This document shows, in pieces, positions 42,478 through 53,862 of a DNA stretch of 64,000 bases. The notes below the pieces were generated by a model. It did not search any database and was not told where the DNA came from. It was given only the letters and a program-made list of their open reading frames with translations. The translations under genes were made by a program, and so were the position numbers. Source of the stretch: Rubrobacter marinus (GTDB lineage Bacteria; Actinomycetota; Rubrobacteria; Rubrobacterales; Rubrobacteraceae); contig NZ_CP045121.1 in the NCBI RefSeq assembly GCF_011492965.1, forward strand, positions 1,116,001 to 1,180,000. The letters run 5' to 3'. Within the stretch, counting starts at the first letter, position 1. Every line of letters begins with the position of its first letter.

Positions 42478-43110
42478 GCGCCCGCGAGAACGCCCCGACG
42501 GAGGTCCGCTACGACGCGAACGGGCTCGTCCCCGTCGTGGCGCAGGACTCGACCACGAACGAGGTCCTGACCCTCGCCTACGCGAACCGGGAGGCCGTCG
42601 AGAAGACCCTTGGGACCGGCGAGGCCCACTACTACTCCCGCTCTCGTCGAGAGCTCTGGCGCAAGGGCGAGACGAGCGGGAACACGCAAAGAGTGGTCGA
42701 GGTCCGGCTCGACTGCGACGGCGACGCCCTGCTCTACAGGGTCGACCCCGCGGGCCCCGCCTGCCACACCGGAGAGCAGACCTGCTTCTTCACCACGCTC
42801 TCAGATGGGGGATCCTCGGTCCGGGAAGAACCACACCTCGGGCGCACGCTGACGAGGCTCGCCGGCACGATAAAGGAGCGCCACGGGAGATGCCCGAGGG
42901 CTCCTACACGGCGAAGCTGTTCGGGCGTGGGGCGGGTACATCGGCCAGAAGGTCGGGGAGGAGGCGGTCGAGGTCGTGGTGGCGGCGCTGCAGGACGACA
43001 GGGTCGCCGAGGAGACGGCCGACCTCCTCTACCACCTGCTGGTGCTCCTGGAGGAGCGTGGCGTCCCGACGGAAGAGGTCGCGAGGATCCTCGATGAACG
43101 GCACAGGTAG
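42474..43110 (+). CDS. hisI: Bifunctional phosphoribosyl-AMP cyclohydrolase / phosphoribosyl-ATP pyrophosphatase (two frameshifts)
   Basis: Steps 2 and 3 of histidine synthesis are joined here as HisI-HisE. The HisI half has [37 protein letters not shown] with zinc/metal residues, and [13 protein letters not shown]. The HisE half reads GSYTAKLF, then [18 protein letters not shown] and [13 protein letters not shown]. Bases are missing at 42885-42887 and 42934-42936, so the two halves fall in different frames. The end overlaps trpE by 17 bases. Confidence 0.9.
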
Positions 43111-44614
43111 AGGGCTCACCCCGAGCCTTCCGGAGGCCCGGCGCCTCGCCCGGGGGTACGACGTCGTGCCGCTGTACGCGGAGTTTATAGGGGATCTGGA
43201 GACGCCGATCTCCGCCGCGCTCAAGTTCTCGGACGAGTCGCACGTCTTTCTGCTGGAGAGCGCCGAGGAGGCGGAGCGGTTCGGGCGGTACTCGTTTCTG
43301 GGCTTCGGCCCGAAGCGGACGCTCTCGTACCGCGACGGCGTCTACACCGTCGTCGACTCCGACGGGGTGCGCGAGGTGCCGGCCAAGGACCCGTTCCGGG
43401 GGCTCGCCGAGATCGTCGGGAAGAAGAGCGTCGCGCCCCTGCCGAACCTGCCGGCCTTTGTCGGCGGGGCGGTCGGGTACTTCTCCTATGACGCCGTGCG
43501 CTACCTCGAGAAGCTCCCCGGCGCGCCGCCGGACGACCTGGAGGTACCCGAGGCTTACTTCGCGGTCACGGACACTCTGATCGTCTTCGACCACCTGAGG
43601 CACAAGGTGCTCGTGATCTCCCTCGTCGACGCCGCCAACCTTCGCGACGTGGAGGGCGAGGGCTTCGCCGCCGCCTACCGCAGGGCCGCCGACGACATCG
43701 CCCGCGTCGCGGAGAGGCTCGCGGCCCCGATGCTCCGCCGTCCCCTGCCGGAGGGGAGCGGGGGGGCGATGGAGATCCAGTCGAACTTCACCCGCGCCCG
43801 TTACGAGGAGTCCGTGGAGCGGGCGAAGGAGTACATCCGGGCGGGGGACGCCTTCCAGGTGGTGCCGAGCCAGCGCTTCTTCGCCGAGGTCGGGGACCTC
43901 GACCCGTTCCTCCTGTACCGGGGCCTGAGGACGGTCAACCCGTCGCCGTACATGACGTACCTGAAGATGGGGGAGATGGCGCTCGTCGGGGCGTCGCCCG
44001 AGCCCCTGGTCCGGGTCGAGGGGCGACGCGTGATGACGCGTCCGATCGCGGGGACGCGCCCGCGCGGGGCGACGGCCGAGGAGGACGCGGCGCTCGCGGA
44101 GGAGCTACTCGCGGACGTCAAGGAGCGGGCCGAGCACGTCATGCTCGTGGACCTCGGGCGCAACGACCTCGGGAGGGTCGCGGAGATAGGGAGCGTGAGC
44201 CTCGAAGACTTCATGGGGATCGAGCGCTACTCCCACGTCATGCACATCGTCTCGACGGTGGAGGGCGACCTGAGGGAGGGCCTCAACGCGCTCGACGCCC
44301 TGGCGGCGGCGTTCCCGGCGGGGACGGTCTCGGGGGCGCCGAAGGTCCGGGCGATGGAGATCATCGACGAGCTCGAACCCACCCGCCGCGGCCCCTACGC
44401 GGGCGCGACCGGCTACTACGGCGTCGACGGCCGCCTCGACACCTGCATAACGCTGCGCACCGCGCTCCTGAAGGACGGCCGCGCCTATTTCCAGGCCGGC
44501 GGCGGGGTCGTCGCCGACTCGGTGCCGTCACTGGAGTACGAGGAGACCCGCAACAAGGCCGGGGCGATGGTCCGCGCCCTGGAGGTCGCCCGGAGCCGCG
44601 GAATGTGGCTCTAG
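43094..44614 (+). CDS. trpE: Anthranilate synthase component I
   Basis: TrpE makes anthranilate from chorismate in tryptophan synthesis. The 506-residue product contains the inhibitor-site LLES motif ([20 protein letters not shown]), then [33 protein letters not shown] and [18 protein letters not shown]. It is intact. It overlaps hisIE, so histidine and tryptophan genes share a transcript. No trpG follows, and the downstream gene is convergent. Confidence 0.96.
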   Translation: MNGTGRGLTPSLPEARRLARGYDVVPLYAEFIGDLETPISAALKFSDESHVFLLESAEEAERFGRYSFLGFGPKRTLSYRDGVYTVVDSDGVREVPAKDPFRGLAEIVGKKSVAPLPNLPAFVGGAVGYFSYDAVRYLEKLPGAPPDDLEVPEAYFAVTDTLIVFDHLRHKVLVISLVDAANLRDVEGEGFAAAYRRAADDIARVAERLAAPMLRRPLPEGSGGAMEIQSNFTRARYEESVERAKEYIRAGDAFQVVPSQRFFAEVGDLDPFLLYRGLRTVNPSPYMTYLKMGEMALVGASPEPLVRVEGRRVMTRPIAGTRPRGATAEEDAALAEELLADVKERAEHVMLVDLGRNDLGRVAEIGSVSLEDFMGIERYSHVMHIVSTVEGDLREGLNALDALAAAFPAGTVSGAPKVRAMEIIDELEPTRRGPYAGATGYYGVDGRLDTCITLRTALLKDGRAYFQAGGGVVADSVPSLEYEETRNKAGAMVRALEVARSRGMWL

Positions 44615-44705
44615 GAGAGGGCTACGCCGGGCCGTACAGCATCCCGGAGGGACCGCGGAGGGTGTGGCTTCTGATGTCCCCGCGCCTGAGAGAAAGCCCC
44701 CGCTC

Positions 44706-45980
<1,275 letters not shown>

Positions 45981-46280
45981 CTCTTCCATCTCCTGTCTGT
46001 TACTGAACACGAACGGAAGCAGAGGCCTGAGCGCCCCTGCCGCTTGAAAGCGGGGTCCACCCCGTTTGCACCAGTGTAGCGGGCGCACGCGAGCCGTCAA
46101 GAATCGGCCGCGTTCGCGCACCCGCGGTCCCGGCGAGGGCCCGCCCTTTCGCGCCGCCGGGGAGGGGCGCGGCGGTCTCCCGGCCCCGGTTCCCCGTCCC
46201 GCGGGGGCCGTTCTCGGCTCTCCGAGCCCCCGGCCGCCAGACGGCAGACCGCCCCTTACCCGTAAGCTATACTTGCCGCC
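45981..46280. other. Divergent intergenic region between the DAHP synthase and plsY
   Basis: About 300 bases without a recognisable gene. The right end holds the plsY promoter. The middle is very GC-rich and has imperfect hairpins. No attenuator with clustered aromatic codons was seen. Confidence 0.5.
46268..46280 (+). promoter_or_regulatory. Candidate leaderless promoter of plsY
   Basis: TATACT (46268-46273) ends seven bases before the plsY ATG, so transcription would begin at or next to the A of the start codon. No purine-rich ribosome site precedes the ATG. The -35 region (around 46245, CAGACC) is weak. Confidence 0.5.
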
Positions 46281-46892
46281 ATGCTGAGCGTTCTCCTCCT
46301 TCTGGGCGGCTATCTGCTGGGCTCCGTGCCGACGGGGCTCATAGCGGGGCGTGCCTACGGGGTGGACGTCCGGCGCTCCGGGAGCGGCAACATCGGGATG
46401 GCGAACGTCCTGAGGACCGCGGGCAAGGGAGCGGCCGTCATCACGATGGTCGGGGACATGCTCAAGGGCTTCGTCCCCGTGCTCCTGGCACGCGCCCTGA
46501 CGACGAACGAGTGGATCGTGGCGGCCGTGGCGCTCGCGGCGGTGGTCGGGCACTGCTGGCCCGTCTTTCTGGGCTTCAAGGGGGGCAAGGGGGTCGCGAC
46601 GGGGGCGGGAACCTCGATCGCGCTCGCCCCGGTCGTGGGCCTGGCGCTCTTCGCGTTCTGGTGGATCGTGGTGTTTATAGGGAGGTACACCTCCCTGGGC
46701 GCCATCGCCGTGATGGTACTGAGCCCGATCGTCTTCCTGCTGACGGGGCAGCCGTGGCCGTACGTCCTGTACACGGTCGTCGGCGGGGCGCTCGTCCTGT
46801 ACCGCCACAGGGAGAACGCGCGCGCCCTCCTCAACGGGACGGAGCGCAAGATCGGGGAGAAGGCTGGGGGGAACAATGTCCGCGCTCGCTGA
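46281..46892 (+). CDS. plsY: Glycerol-3-phosphate acyltransferase PlsY
   Basis: PlsY transfers acyl groups from acyl-phosphate to glycerol-3-phosphate, the first step of phospholipid synthesis. The 203-residue membrane protein has LLGGYLLGSVPTGLIAG, the RRSGSGNIGMANVLRTAG motif, GHCWPVFLGFKGGKGVATG and several helices. Its end overlaps the acyl-CoA reductase gene by 16 bases. The frame is intact. Confidence 0.95.
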   Translation: MLSVLLLLGGYLLGSVPTGLIAGRAYGVDVRRSGSGNIGMANVLRTAGKGAAVITMVGDMLKGFVPVLLARALTTNEWIVAAVALAAVVGHCWPVFLGFKGGKGVATGAGTSIALAPVVGLALFAFWWIVVFIGRYTSLGAIAVMVLSPIVFLLTGQPWPYVLYTVVGGALVLYRHRENARALLNGTERKIGEKAGGNNVRAR

Positions 46893-49116
46893 GGCTTACC
46901 GGGGAAGTCCGTCCTCCTGACGGGGGGACCGGCTTCTTGGGGACCGCGCTCGTCGAGAAGATGCTGAGGAGCCTGCCGTCCCTGGGCCGCCTGTACCTGA
47001 TCGTGCGCCCCTCCCGCACCCAGGGGCGAGGGAGAGGTTCGAGAAGGACGTCCTGGGCTCCGCCGCCTTCAAGGCTTTGCGCGACGAGCTCGGGGAGGGG
47101 TTCGCGGACCACGCCGCCGAGAAGGTCCGCGTGCTGGAGGGCGACGTGCACTCCGAGGACCTGGGGCTCGGGCCGGAAGACCTCGCCGAGCTCTCGCGGG
47201 AGGTGGACGTCGTGATCCACTCCGCCGCCTCCGTCGTCTTCGACGCCCCGCTCGACGCCGCGGTGGACTCGAACGTGCGCGGCACCCTAGGCCTCCTGAC
47301 CCTCGCCCGCTCCTGGGAGAAGAGGCCGCTCTTCATGCACGTCTCGACCTCTTACGTGGCGGGGACGAAGCCCGGCCTCATCCTCGAGGAGCCGCCGGGC
47401 GAGGGGACGCCGAACGGGAAGAAGCTCGACCCGAAGGGGGAGGTCTCGCGCCTCGACGCGATCGTGCGCGAGGTCGAGGAGGCCTCAGGGGAGAAGGGCC
47501 TCGTGAGGCGTTTCGACGAGGAGGCGCGGCGCGAGCTCGGGATGGTCGGCGAGCCCGACGAGGTGGCCGAGAGGGTCGAGACGCTCAGGCGCGCGTGGGT
47601 CCGCGAGCGGCTCGTCGAGCGCGGCAACGAGCGGGCGCGGGAGCTCGGGTGGCAGGACGTCTACACGTTCACCAAGTCGCTCGCCGAGCGGCGGGTCCTG
47701 GAGGAGCGGGGGGACCTGCCGCTCGTGATCCTCAGGCCCGCGATCATCGAGAGCTCCTTGAGGGAGCCTTACCCCGGTTGGATCCAGGGCTCCCGCATGG
47801 CCGACCCCATCATCATGGCCTTCGCCCGCGGCATCCTGCGCGAGTTCCCCGGCGACCCGAAGAGCATCGTGGACATCGTCCCCGTGGACCACGTCGTGAA
47901 CGCCGTCATCGCCGCCGCCGTCCGGCGCCCCGAGGAGCCCGAGGTCTACCAGGTCGCCTCCGGGGAGCGAAACCCCATCCGCTACCGCGATTTCTACGAG
48001 AACGTCCGGGAGTTCTTTCTGAAGAACCCGCTCAGGGACTCGGGCGGGCGGCCTGTCCCCGTGCCGGAGTGGAGCTTCCCCGGGCGCAAGCGCGTCGAGG
48101 GGCTCCTGAAGGCGGAGCTCACGGGCCTCAAGGTCGCGGGCGCGCTCGTCTCGCGGATGCCCGAGGGGCACGCGAAGACGGACCTTCGCGGCAGGATCGC
48201 CAGGGCCGACAAGCGCGCCCGGATGAGCTACTACTTCAGCCGCATCTACGGCGACTACGGGGACATGAAGAGCACGTTCTCCGCGAGGCGCGTGTACGAG
48301 CTGTACAAGTCCCTCCCCGAAGGGGACCGCGAGGCCTTCCCGTTCGACATCGCCGAGGTCGACTGGAGGGAGTGGCTTCAGGAGACGCACCTGCCCGCCA
48401 TCACCCGGAAGCCCGGGCGAAAGAAGCGCGGCAAGGGCCGCGAGGAGAAGCCGGGCGAGGTCGCGGCGATCTTCGACGTCGACGGCACGCTCGTCAAGTC
48501 CAACGTCGTCTCCTACTACGCCTGGATGAAGATGCGGGACCTCCCGCCCATAAAGCGGCCCCTCTTCGCCGCCTCCATCCTCGGGAAGGTGCCGTACTAC
48601 TGGGCGCTGGACAAGATCAGCCGCACCCACTTCAACCGCGCCTTCTACAAGAGCTACAAGGGCTGGAAGCCGGCCCGAGCCCGCGCCCTGGGCAAGGAGA
48701 GCTTCGCCGGGTACACCCTGGACCGCCTCTTCCCCGGCGCCGTCGAGGAGCTCCGGGAGCATAGAAGGGCCGGGCACCGCATCGTCCTGCTCTCGGGGGC
48801 CCTGGACTTCGTGCTCGAACCCTTCAAGGACCTCGCCGACGACGTCCTCTCGGCGAAGCTGGAGGAGGAGGACGGCGCGTTCACCGGCGAGCTCTCTGGG
48901 GCTCCGGTCGCGGGGGAGGCGCGCGCCCGGATGCTCGCCTCGTTCGCCCGCAAGCGCGGCCTCGACCTCTCGCGCTCCTACGCCTACGCCGACTCGATCT
49001 CCGACCTTCCCATGCTGGAAGCCGTCGGCAACCCCGTGGTCGTGAACCCCGACGGCCGGCTCGAGAAGGCCGCCAGGGAGCGCGGCTGGACCATAAAGCG
49101 CTGGCGCCGGGGGTAA
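46877..49116 (+). CDS. Fatty acyl-CoA reductase fused to a HAD-IB phosphatase (three frameshifts near the start)
   Basis: The N-terminal part (about residues 1-500) is a short-chain-dehydrogenase-type acyl reductase. It has TGGTGFLG, VIHSAASVVFDAP and the Tyr-Lys motif in DVYTFTKSLAERR, followed by a sterile-like C-terminal helix region. It would reduce acyl-CoA to fatty alcohol with NADPH. The C-terminal 220 residues form a HAD phosphatase: IFDVDGTLVKSN, VLLSGALDFVLEP and AYADSISDLPMLEAVG. Bases are missing at 46902-46905, 46922-46927 and 47023-47026. From 47077 on the frame is clean. The overlap with plsY points to a lipid role. Confidence 0.85.
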
Positions 49117-49128
49117 GCCTCCCCGATC

Positions 49129-50332
49129 ATGCTAGCCCTCCGGTACAGAAAGAGCGTCCCGCGCTACCTCCTCATGCGCGCCGCTGCCTCCCGCATCAAG
49201 GGCCTGGACACCAGCTCGATCTCGCCGCTCCAATTAGTCAACGTCCCCGAGCCCGCGCTCCCGACCCCGAGTGGGTGCGCGTCCGGCCGCTACTCTCCGG
49301 CATCTGCGGCTCCGACCTCGGCACGCTCTCGGCGGAGAGCTCGCCGTACTTCTCGCCCCTCACCTCGCCCCCGTTCGTGATGGGGCACGAGATCTTCGGG
49401 AGGTGGTGGGGAGAGCGGGGGCTTCCGTGCCGGCGAGCGGGTCGTCGTCGAGCCCGCGCTGAACTGCACGGTGCGCGGCATAGACCCGCCCTGCGCCTAC
49501 TGCGCCTACGGCCGCTACGCCCTCTGCATCAAGGTGACGGAGGGAGACATCGCGCCTGGCATTCAGACCGGCTTCTGCGGCTCCACCGGCGGGGCTGGTC
49601 GACCGGGACGCTCGTCGCCCATCCCTCGCAGCTCCACCCGGTCCCCGACGGCGTCACCGACGAGGCCGCCGTCGCGATAGAGCCCCTCGCCTGCGCGGCA
49701 CACGCGGCGCTCGCCGCGAGCCCCGGGCCCACGAGACGGTGGTCGTCCTCGGGGCCGGGAACATCGGGCTGTTCACCGTCGCGGCTCTGCGTAGGCTCAC
49801 GGAGGCGGGCAGGATCCTCGTCGTCGCCAAGCACGAGCGTCAGAGAGGAGAGGCCCTGCGGCTCGGGGCGGACGAGGTCTTCCACCCTGGGGAGGTCTAC
49901 GGCGCGCTCCCGGAGGCCCTGGGGGCGACGGTGCACAAACCCGAGCTCGGTAAACCGGTGGTGCTCGGCGGGGCCGAGAGGGTCTTCGAGTGCGTGGGCT
50001 CCCCCGGCACCATCGAGGACGCGACGCGCCTCTGCGCCCCGAGCGGGGAGGTTATGCTCGTCGGGATGCCGGGGGCCAGAAGCTCACTGGACCTCACCCC
50101 CCTGTGGCACGGGGAGGTGAGGCTCACCGGGGCCTACGCCTACGGGATCGAGGAGCGCCTCGGCGAGGAGCCCATCAAGAGCTTCGAGCTCGCGCTGCGC
50201 ATGGCGCCCGAGATAAAGCTCGACTCCCTCGTCGGCCCGCGTTTCCGTCTGCGGGAGTACCGCGAGGCGATAGCCGCCGCCCGGGCCTCCGGCCGGCGGG
50301 GCCACGTAAAGGTCGTCTTTGACCACCGCTAG
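49129..50332 (+). CDS. Zinc-dependent alcohol/polyol dehydrogenase (about five frameshifts)
   Basis: This is a medium-chain dehydrogenase. Catalytic zinc ligands are Cys in SGICGSDLGTL and His-Glu in PFVMGHEIFG. The nucleotide-binding region is VVVLGAGNIGLFTVAAL. The C-terminal half is intact from about 49739. Bases are missing near 49260, 49400, 49432, 49590 and 49726, nearly all in G or C runs. The structural-zinc loop shows CAYCAYGRYALC, which is fewer cysteines than usual. The substrate (alcohol, sugar or threonine type) cannot be named. It stands before the MOSC and LarA-like genes. Confidence 0.8.
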
Positions 50333-50353
50333 CACGATGCAAGGAGTAGAGCG

Positions 50354-51046
50354 GTGAGCGCCCGCGTCGTCTCCCTGAACGTCGGCCTGCCACGGCCCCT
50401 GGCGCACGGCAGAGGCGAGGTCCGGAGCGGCATCTTCAAGTCCCCGGTCCGCGGGGCCCTGCGGTTCGGCGAGGCGGGGCTGGAGGGCGACGGACAGGCC
50501 GACACCGAGCACCACGGCGGCGCGGACAAGGCCGTGTGCGTCTACGCCACGGAGCACCTGCCGTACTGGCAGAGGCGCCTCGGCCGGAGCCTGGAGCCCG
50601 GCGCGTTCGGCGAGAACCTCTCCACGGAGGGTCTCGCGGAGACGAGGGTTCGCATCGGGGACGTGTACCGGGTGGGGACCGCGTTGGCGCAGGTCAGCCA
50701 GCCGCGCATCCCCTGCTTCAAGCTCGGCGCCCGCCACGGCGAGGGGAAGCTCGCGCTGTGGGTCAAGGAGACCGGGCTCACGGGCTTCTACCTGCGGTGC
50801 GTCGAGCCGGGGGAGGTTCGCGCGGGGGACGAGATCCTCCCGGTCGAGAGCGCGGAGCACGGCTTCACCGTCGCCGAGGCGAACCGGGTGATGCACGGCG
50901 ACGGGCGGGACGTCGCGGGGATGGAGCGCCTCCTCGCCACGCCCGCGCTCTCCGCCGAGTGGAAGAGGATGCTGGAGGTCCGCCTGCGCAAGGCGACCGC
51001 CGGGCAAGAAGACAAGCTGACGGGCAGATCCGCCCAGAGCCGCTGA
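50354..51046 (+). CDS. MOSC domain protein (YiiM-like)
   Basis: MOSC proteins handle molybdenum-cofactor sulfur or act in N-hydroxylated base reduction. The 230-residue product contains GLEGDGQADTEHHGGADKAV, GAFGENLSTEG and the conserved cysteine in QPRIPCFKLGAR. A C-terminal 3-alpha segment follows (FTVAEANRVMHGDGRDVAGM), as in E. coli YiiM. It starts with GTG and is intact. Confidence 0.88.
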   Translation: MSARVVSLNVGLPRPLAHGRGEVRSGIFKSPVRGALRFGEAGLEGDGQADTEHHGGADKAVCVYATEHLPYWQRRLGRSLEPGAFGENLSTEGLAETRVRIGDVYRVGTALAQVSQPRIPCFKLGARHGEGKLALWVKETGLTGFYLRCVEPGEVRAGDEILPVESAEHGFTVAEANRVMHGDGRDVAGMERLLATPALSAEWKRMLEVRLRKATAGQEDKLTGRSAQSR

Positions 51047-51057
51047 AGGGAGCTATC

Positions 51058-52635
51058 ATGAGACGCCCCGGTACCATCAAGATTCTGGAGAACGACAGCC
51101 CGCCGATGATGTTCAACGCGGGCGACGGCTTCCACTACGAGAAGCTGCCGGCGGGGACGCGCGTGATCTACCCGCCAGGACCCGTCGAGCCCATCGCCGA
51201 ACCCGGCGTCGCGATAGAACGGGCGCTCCTGGAGCCGATGGAGATGGAGCCCCTCCACGACCTCCTCTTCCCCGGCATGAAGCTCACCATAGGCTTCGAC
51301 GACATCTCGCTGCCCATCCCGCCGATGCAGCCGCCGGACATCCGCCAGATGATCATCGAAAAGGTGGTCGAAAAGGCCCGCGCGAGGGGCGTGGAGGACA
51401 TACACATCATCGCCGCCCTCGGCCTGCACCGGCGGATGACCGAAGCGGAGCTCCGCCACGCCCTCGGCAAGGGGCTCATGAGCGCCTACTACCCCGACCG
51501 CCTCTACAACTACGACGCCGAAGACCCGGACGGGAACGTCCAGATAGGCGAGACGGATCAGGGCGAGGAAGTGACCGTGAGCCGCCGGGTAGCGGAGAGC
51601 GACCTCCTCGTCTACGTGAACATAAACCACGTCGCGATGAACGGCGGGCACAAGTCCGTGCACACCGGCCTCTCGCCCTACGCGTCCATCCGCCACAACC
51701 ACACCCCCGACACCCTCTCGAACACGAAGTCCCTGATGGACCCGAAAAACTCCGCGATGCACGGCTCGTTCAACCGGATGGGCGCGATCTTCGACGAGCA
51801 CGTGAAGGTCTTCCACATCGAGACGACCCTCAACAACTCGGCCTTCCCGCCCGTCTTCGACTTTATGGCGAAGCCGGAGCACGAGTGGGGCGCGCTGACG
51901 AAGGCGAACTTCCTCGTAAACCACAAGGCGACGCAGGCGATGCCGCTACCGGCGGCGCGCAAGGTCTTCCACAGCATAAGGGCGCCGCACCGGATGACGA
52001 GCATCCAGGCCGGCTCGACGGACCCGGTGCACGAGGAGACGTTGAAGCACGTCTACCATCAGCAACTCGTCCCCGTGGAGGGGCAGGCGGACGTCTTGCT
52101 CATGGGCGTCCCGTTCGTCGGGCCGTACAACGTCAACTCGATCATGAACCCGATGCTCGTCTACAACATCCTGCTCGGCTACCTCTTCAACCTCTACAAG
52201 GGGAAGCCGCTCGTGCGCCAGGGCGGGGTGCTCATCGGGACGCACCCGATGCCGAACGACTTCAACGAGGTTCACCACCCGTCGTACATCGACCTGTGGA
52301 ACGAGGTCTACCCACAGACCAACGACATACGGGAGATCGCGCACAAATACGAGAAGCGCTACGCCGAGGACCCCTGGTACAGGACCCTCTACCGCAACTC
52401 CCACGCCTACCACGGCGTCCACCCGTTCACCGTCCTGTACTGGGCCGCGCACGCCCTCGACCACCTCGGCGGCGTCATCCTCGTCGGCGGCGACCCGATG
52501 ACCACCGCCAGGATGGGCCTCAAGCGCGCCGACACCATCGCGGAGGCCCTGGAGATGTCCAAGGACATCGTCGGCCCGAGCCCGAGCACGACCTATATGC
52601 ACGTCCCGCCCCTGTTCATGGTCGAGGTGAGTTAG
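51058..52635 (+). CDS. LarA-like lactate racemase domain protein
   Basis: The 525-residue product resembles the nickel-pincer racemase LarA (DUF2088). Marks are LTIGFDDISLPIPP, AALGLHRRMTEAELRHALG, and NHVAMNGGHKSVHTGLSP with the lysine that would hold the pincer cofactor, then NHTPDTLSNTKS. It is about 100 residues longer than LarA. The cofactor genes larB, larC and larE are not nearby, so the reaction and substrate are open. It follows the MOSC gene after 11 bases and the frame is intact. Confidence 0.78.
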   Translation: MRRPGTIKILENDSPPMMFNAGDGFHYEKLPAGTRVIYPPGPVEPIAEPGVAIERALLEPMEMEPLHDLLFPGMKLTIGFDDISLPIPPMQPPDIRQMIIEKVVEKARARGVEDIHIIAALGLHRRMTEAELRHALGKGLMSAYYPDRLYNYDAEDPDGNVQIGETDQGEEVTVSRRVAESDLLVYVNINHVAMNGGHKSVHTGLSPYASIRHNHTPDTLSNTKSLMDPKNSAMHGSFNRMGAIFDEHVKVFHIETTLNNSAFPPVFDFMAKPEHEWGALTKANFLVNHKATQAMPLPAARKVFHSIRAPHRMTSIQAGSTDPVHEETLKHVYHQQLVPVEGQADVLLMGVPFVGPYNVNSIMNPMLVYNILLGYLFNLYKGKPLVRQGGVLIGTHPMPNDFNEVHHPSYIDLWNEVYPQTNDIREIAHKYEKRYAEDPWYRTLYRNSHAYHGVHPFTVLYWAAHALDHLGGVILVGGDPMTTARMGLKRADTIAEALEMSKDIVGPSPSTTYMHVPPLFMVEVS

Positions 52636-52640
52636 GGAAG

Positions 52641-53468
52641 GTGGGGGCACCGATCGAACTGGAGTCGGTTCTACCTATCCGCGATCCGCAGAATTACAAA
52701 GTGCATCTTGCGCACTGGAACGGTGAGGATCACCCTTTGGATGCCTTTGTGCGAGATCGCAACGATTGGGAATTATGGAACAGGTGGCGTCCGGGTAGGA
52801 ACCGCTTCAACCGCCAGTACATCTTTTCGCTGATCGACTTCTACCTCGAATCCGACATCTGGTTGTTCGGAGGAATATACAAAGTCGTCTCTCGTTCGCC
52901 GGACAGCTACTCGCACAGTTATAGGGTGCAGTTGGATCGAGCATCTGCGCGGTTTGTAGGGCGTCTCAAAGTGCACTTCAAGCATCCGTATAGGGAACGA
53001 TCTGTAAAGCTGGAGAACGTGTATGAAAGGATGGCCGTCTCCGAGCTTTTACGTGAACCCTACTCCGGCGAACGATTTCCTGGTTACGAAAATATCAACC
53101 ACGATTTCGGCCTGCTAGAGACAGTGTTTCGGTCCAACAGACCTGACTGGAAAGCGGCGCTTGAGAACGTCAAGGGCGTCTACGTAATCGCCGACAAGCG
53201 GAACGGGAGAAAGTACGTAGGCTCGGCTTATGGGGACTTCGGCATATGGGCGAGGTGGGGATGCTATATCGGCACGGGGCACGGTTGGAACGATGAGTTG
53301 ACCAAGCTCATTCGCGAGGAAGGGATCGAGTACGCGAGGAAGAATTTTCGGCTATCACTCTTGGAGTATCGGCCAACTCGTACCGACGATCGGGTAATCA
53401 TCGAGAGGGAGAATTACTGGAAGGAGGCGCTGCTCTCCAGAGGGCCGTTTGGGTACAACAAAAACTGA
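52641..53468 (+). CDS. GIY-YIG domain protein
   Basis: The 275-residue product has a C-terminal GIY-YIG nuclease-like domain, VKGVYVIADKRNGRKYVGSA, then GIWARWGCYIGTGHGWNDE and the family Glu/Asn region. It is preceded by about 150 residues I do not recognise (ESDIWLFGGIYKVVSRS). The GTG start follows AGGGAAG. Codons here use far more A and T in third positions than the neighbours, which suggests recent transfer. Members of this group occur as stand-alone genes with unknown function. Confidence 0.75.
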   Translation: MGAPIELESVLPIRDPQNYKVHLAHWNGEDHPLDAFVRDRNDWELWNRWRPGRNRFNRQYIFSLIDFYLESDIWLFGGIYKVVSRSPDSYSHSYRVQLDRASARFVGRLKVHFKHPYRERSVKLENVYERMAVSELLREPYSGERFPGYENINHDFGLLETVFRSNRPDWKAALENVKGVYVIADKRNGRKYVGSAYGDFGIWARWGCYIGTGHGWNDELTKLIREEGIEYARKNFRLSLLEYRPTRTDDRVIIERENYWKEALLSRGPFGYNKN

Positions 53469-53496
53469 ACCACCTTTCTCTACGTCTTGTACAACG

Positions 53497-53862
53497 TTAT
53501 TTTATAGGTAGTATGCGCGCCCTCGAAGTCGCGGCGTCTATCACGACCAAGGCTCCCTGTTCTAGAAGCTCGCCATGCTGGCGGAGCGCGGCAAAGAGCA
53601 GGGGCCCGACATCATCAGGCAGCACCGATTGCGAACGAAGCTGTACGACGCTCGGGCCCTCGGCATCGGTCAGAGCCAGCAGGCGCGTAAAGTCTAGATC
53701 GTGGGTGAACACAATGTACCCTTCCCCGAGCGCCCACTCCAAAAGTTCCGCGTCTGGCGCCCCTGGATCCCCTACCTGGCTCCAGTGGATCGCTTCGTAG
53801 CCTTGTTCCTCGAGCGCCTTCACCCAGACGGGCGAGAGGTTCATATCCAGAAGGAGCTTCAA
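53497..53862 (-). CDS. DUF5615 PIN-like protein (probable toxin)
   Basis: The 121-residue product has the Mut7-C/DUF5615 PIN-like layout: KLLLDMNLSPVWVKALEEQG, EAIHWSQVGDPGAPDAELL, then YIVFTHDLDFTRLLAL with acidic residues of a nuclease site. The start overlaps the upstream DUF433 gene by four bases. Such pairs are listed as predicted type II toxin-antitoxin systems. Activity is inferred only. Confidence 0.82.
   Translation of the reverse strand: MKLLLDMNLSPVWVKALEEQGYEAIHWSQVGDPGAPDAELLEWALGEGYIVFTHDLDFTRLLALTDAEGPSVVQLRSQSVLPDDVGPLLFAALRQHGELLEQGALVVIDAATSRARILPIK

Noticed and set aside
45981..46808. Extension of the DAHP synthase frame far upstream
   Set aside because: The extra frame is antisense to plsY and low-complexity. 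The DAHP synthase start is fixed by AGGAG before ATG 45980.
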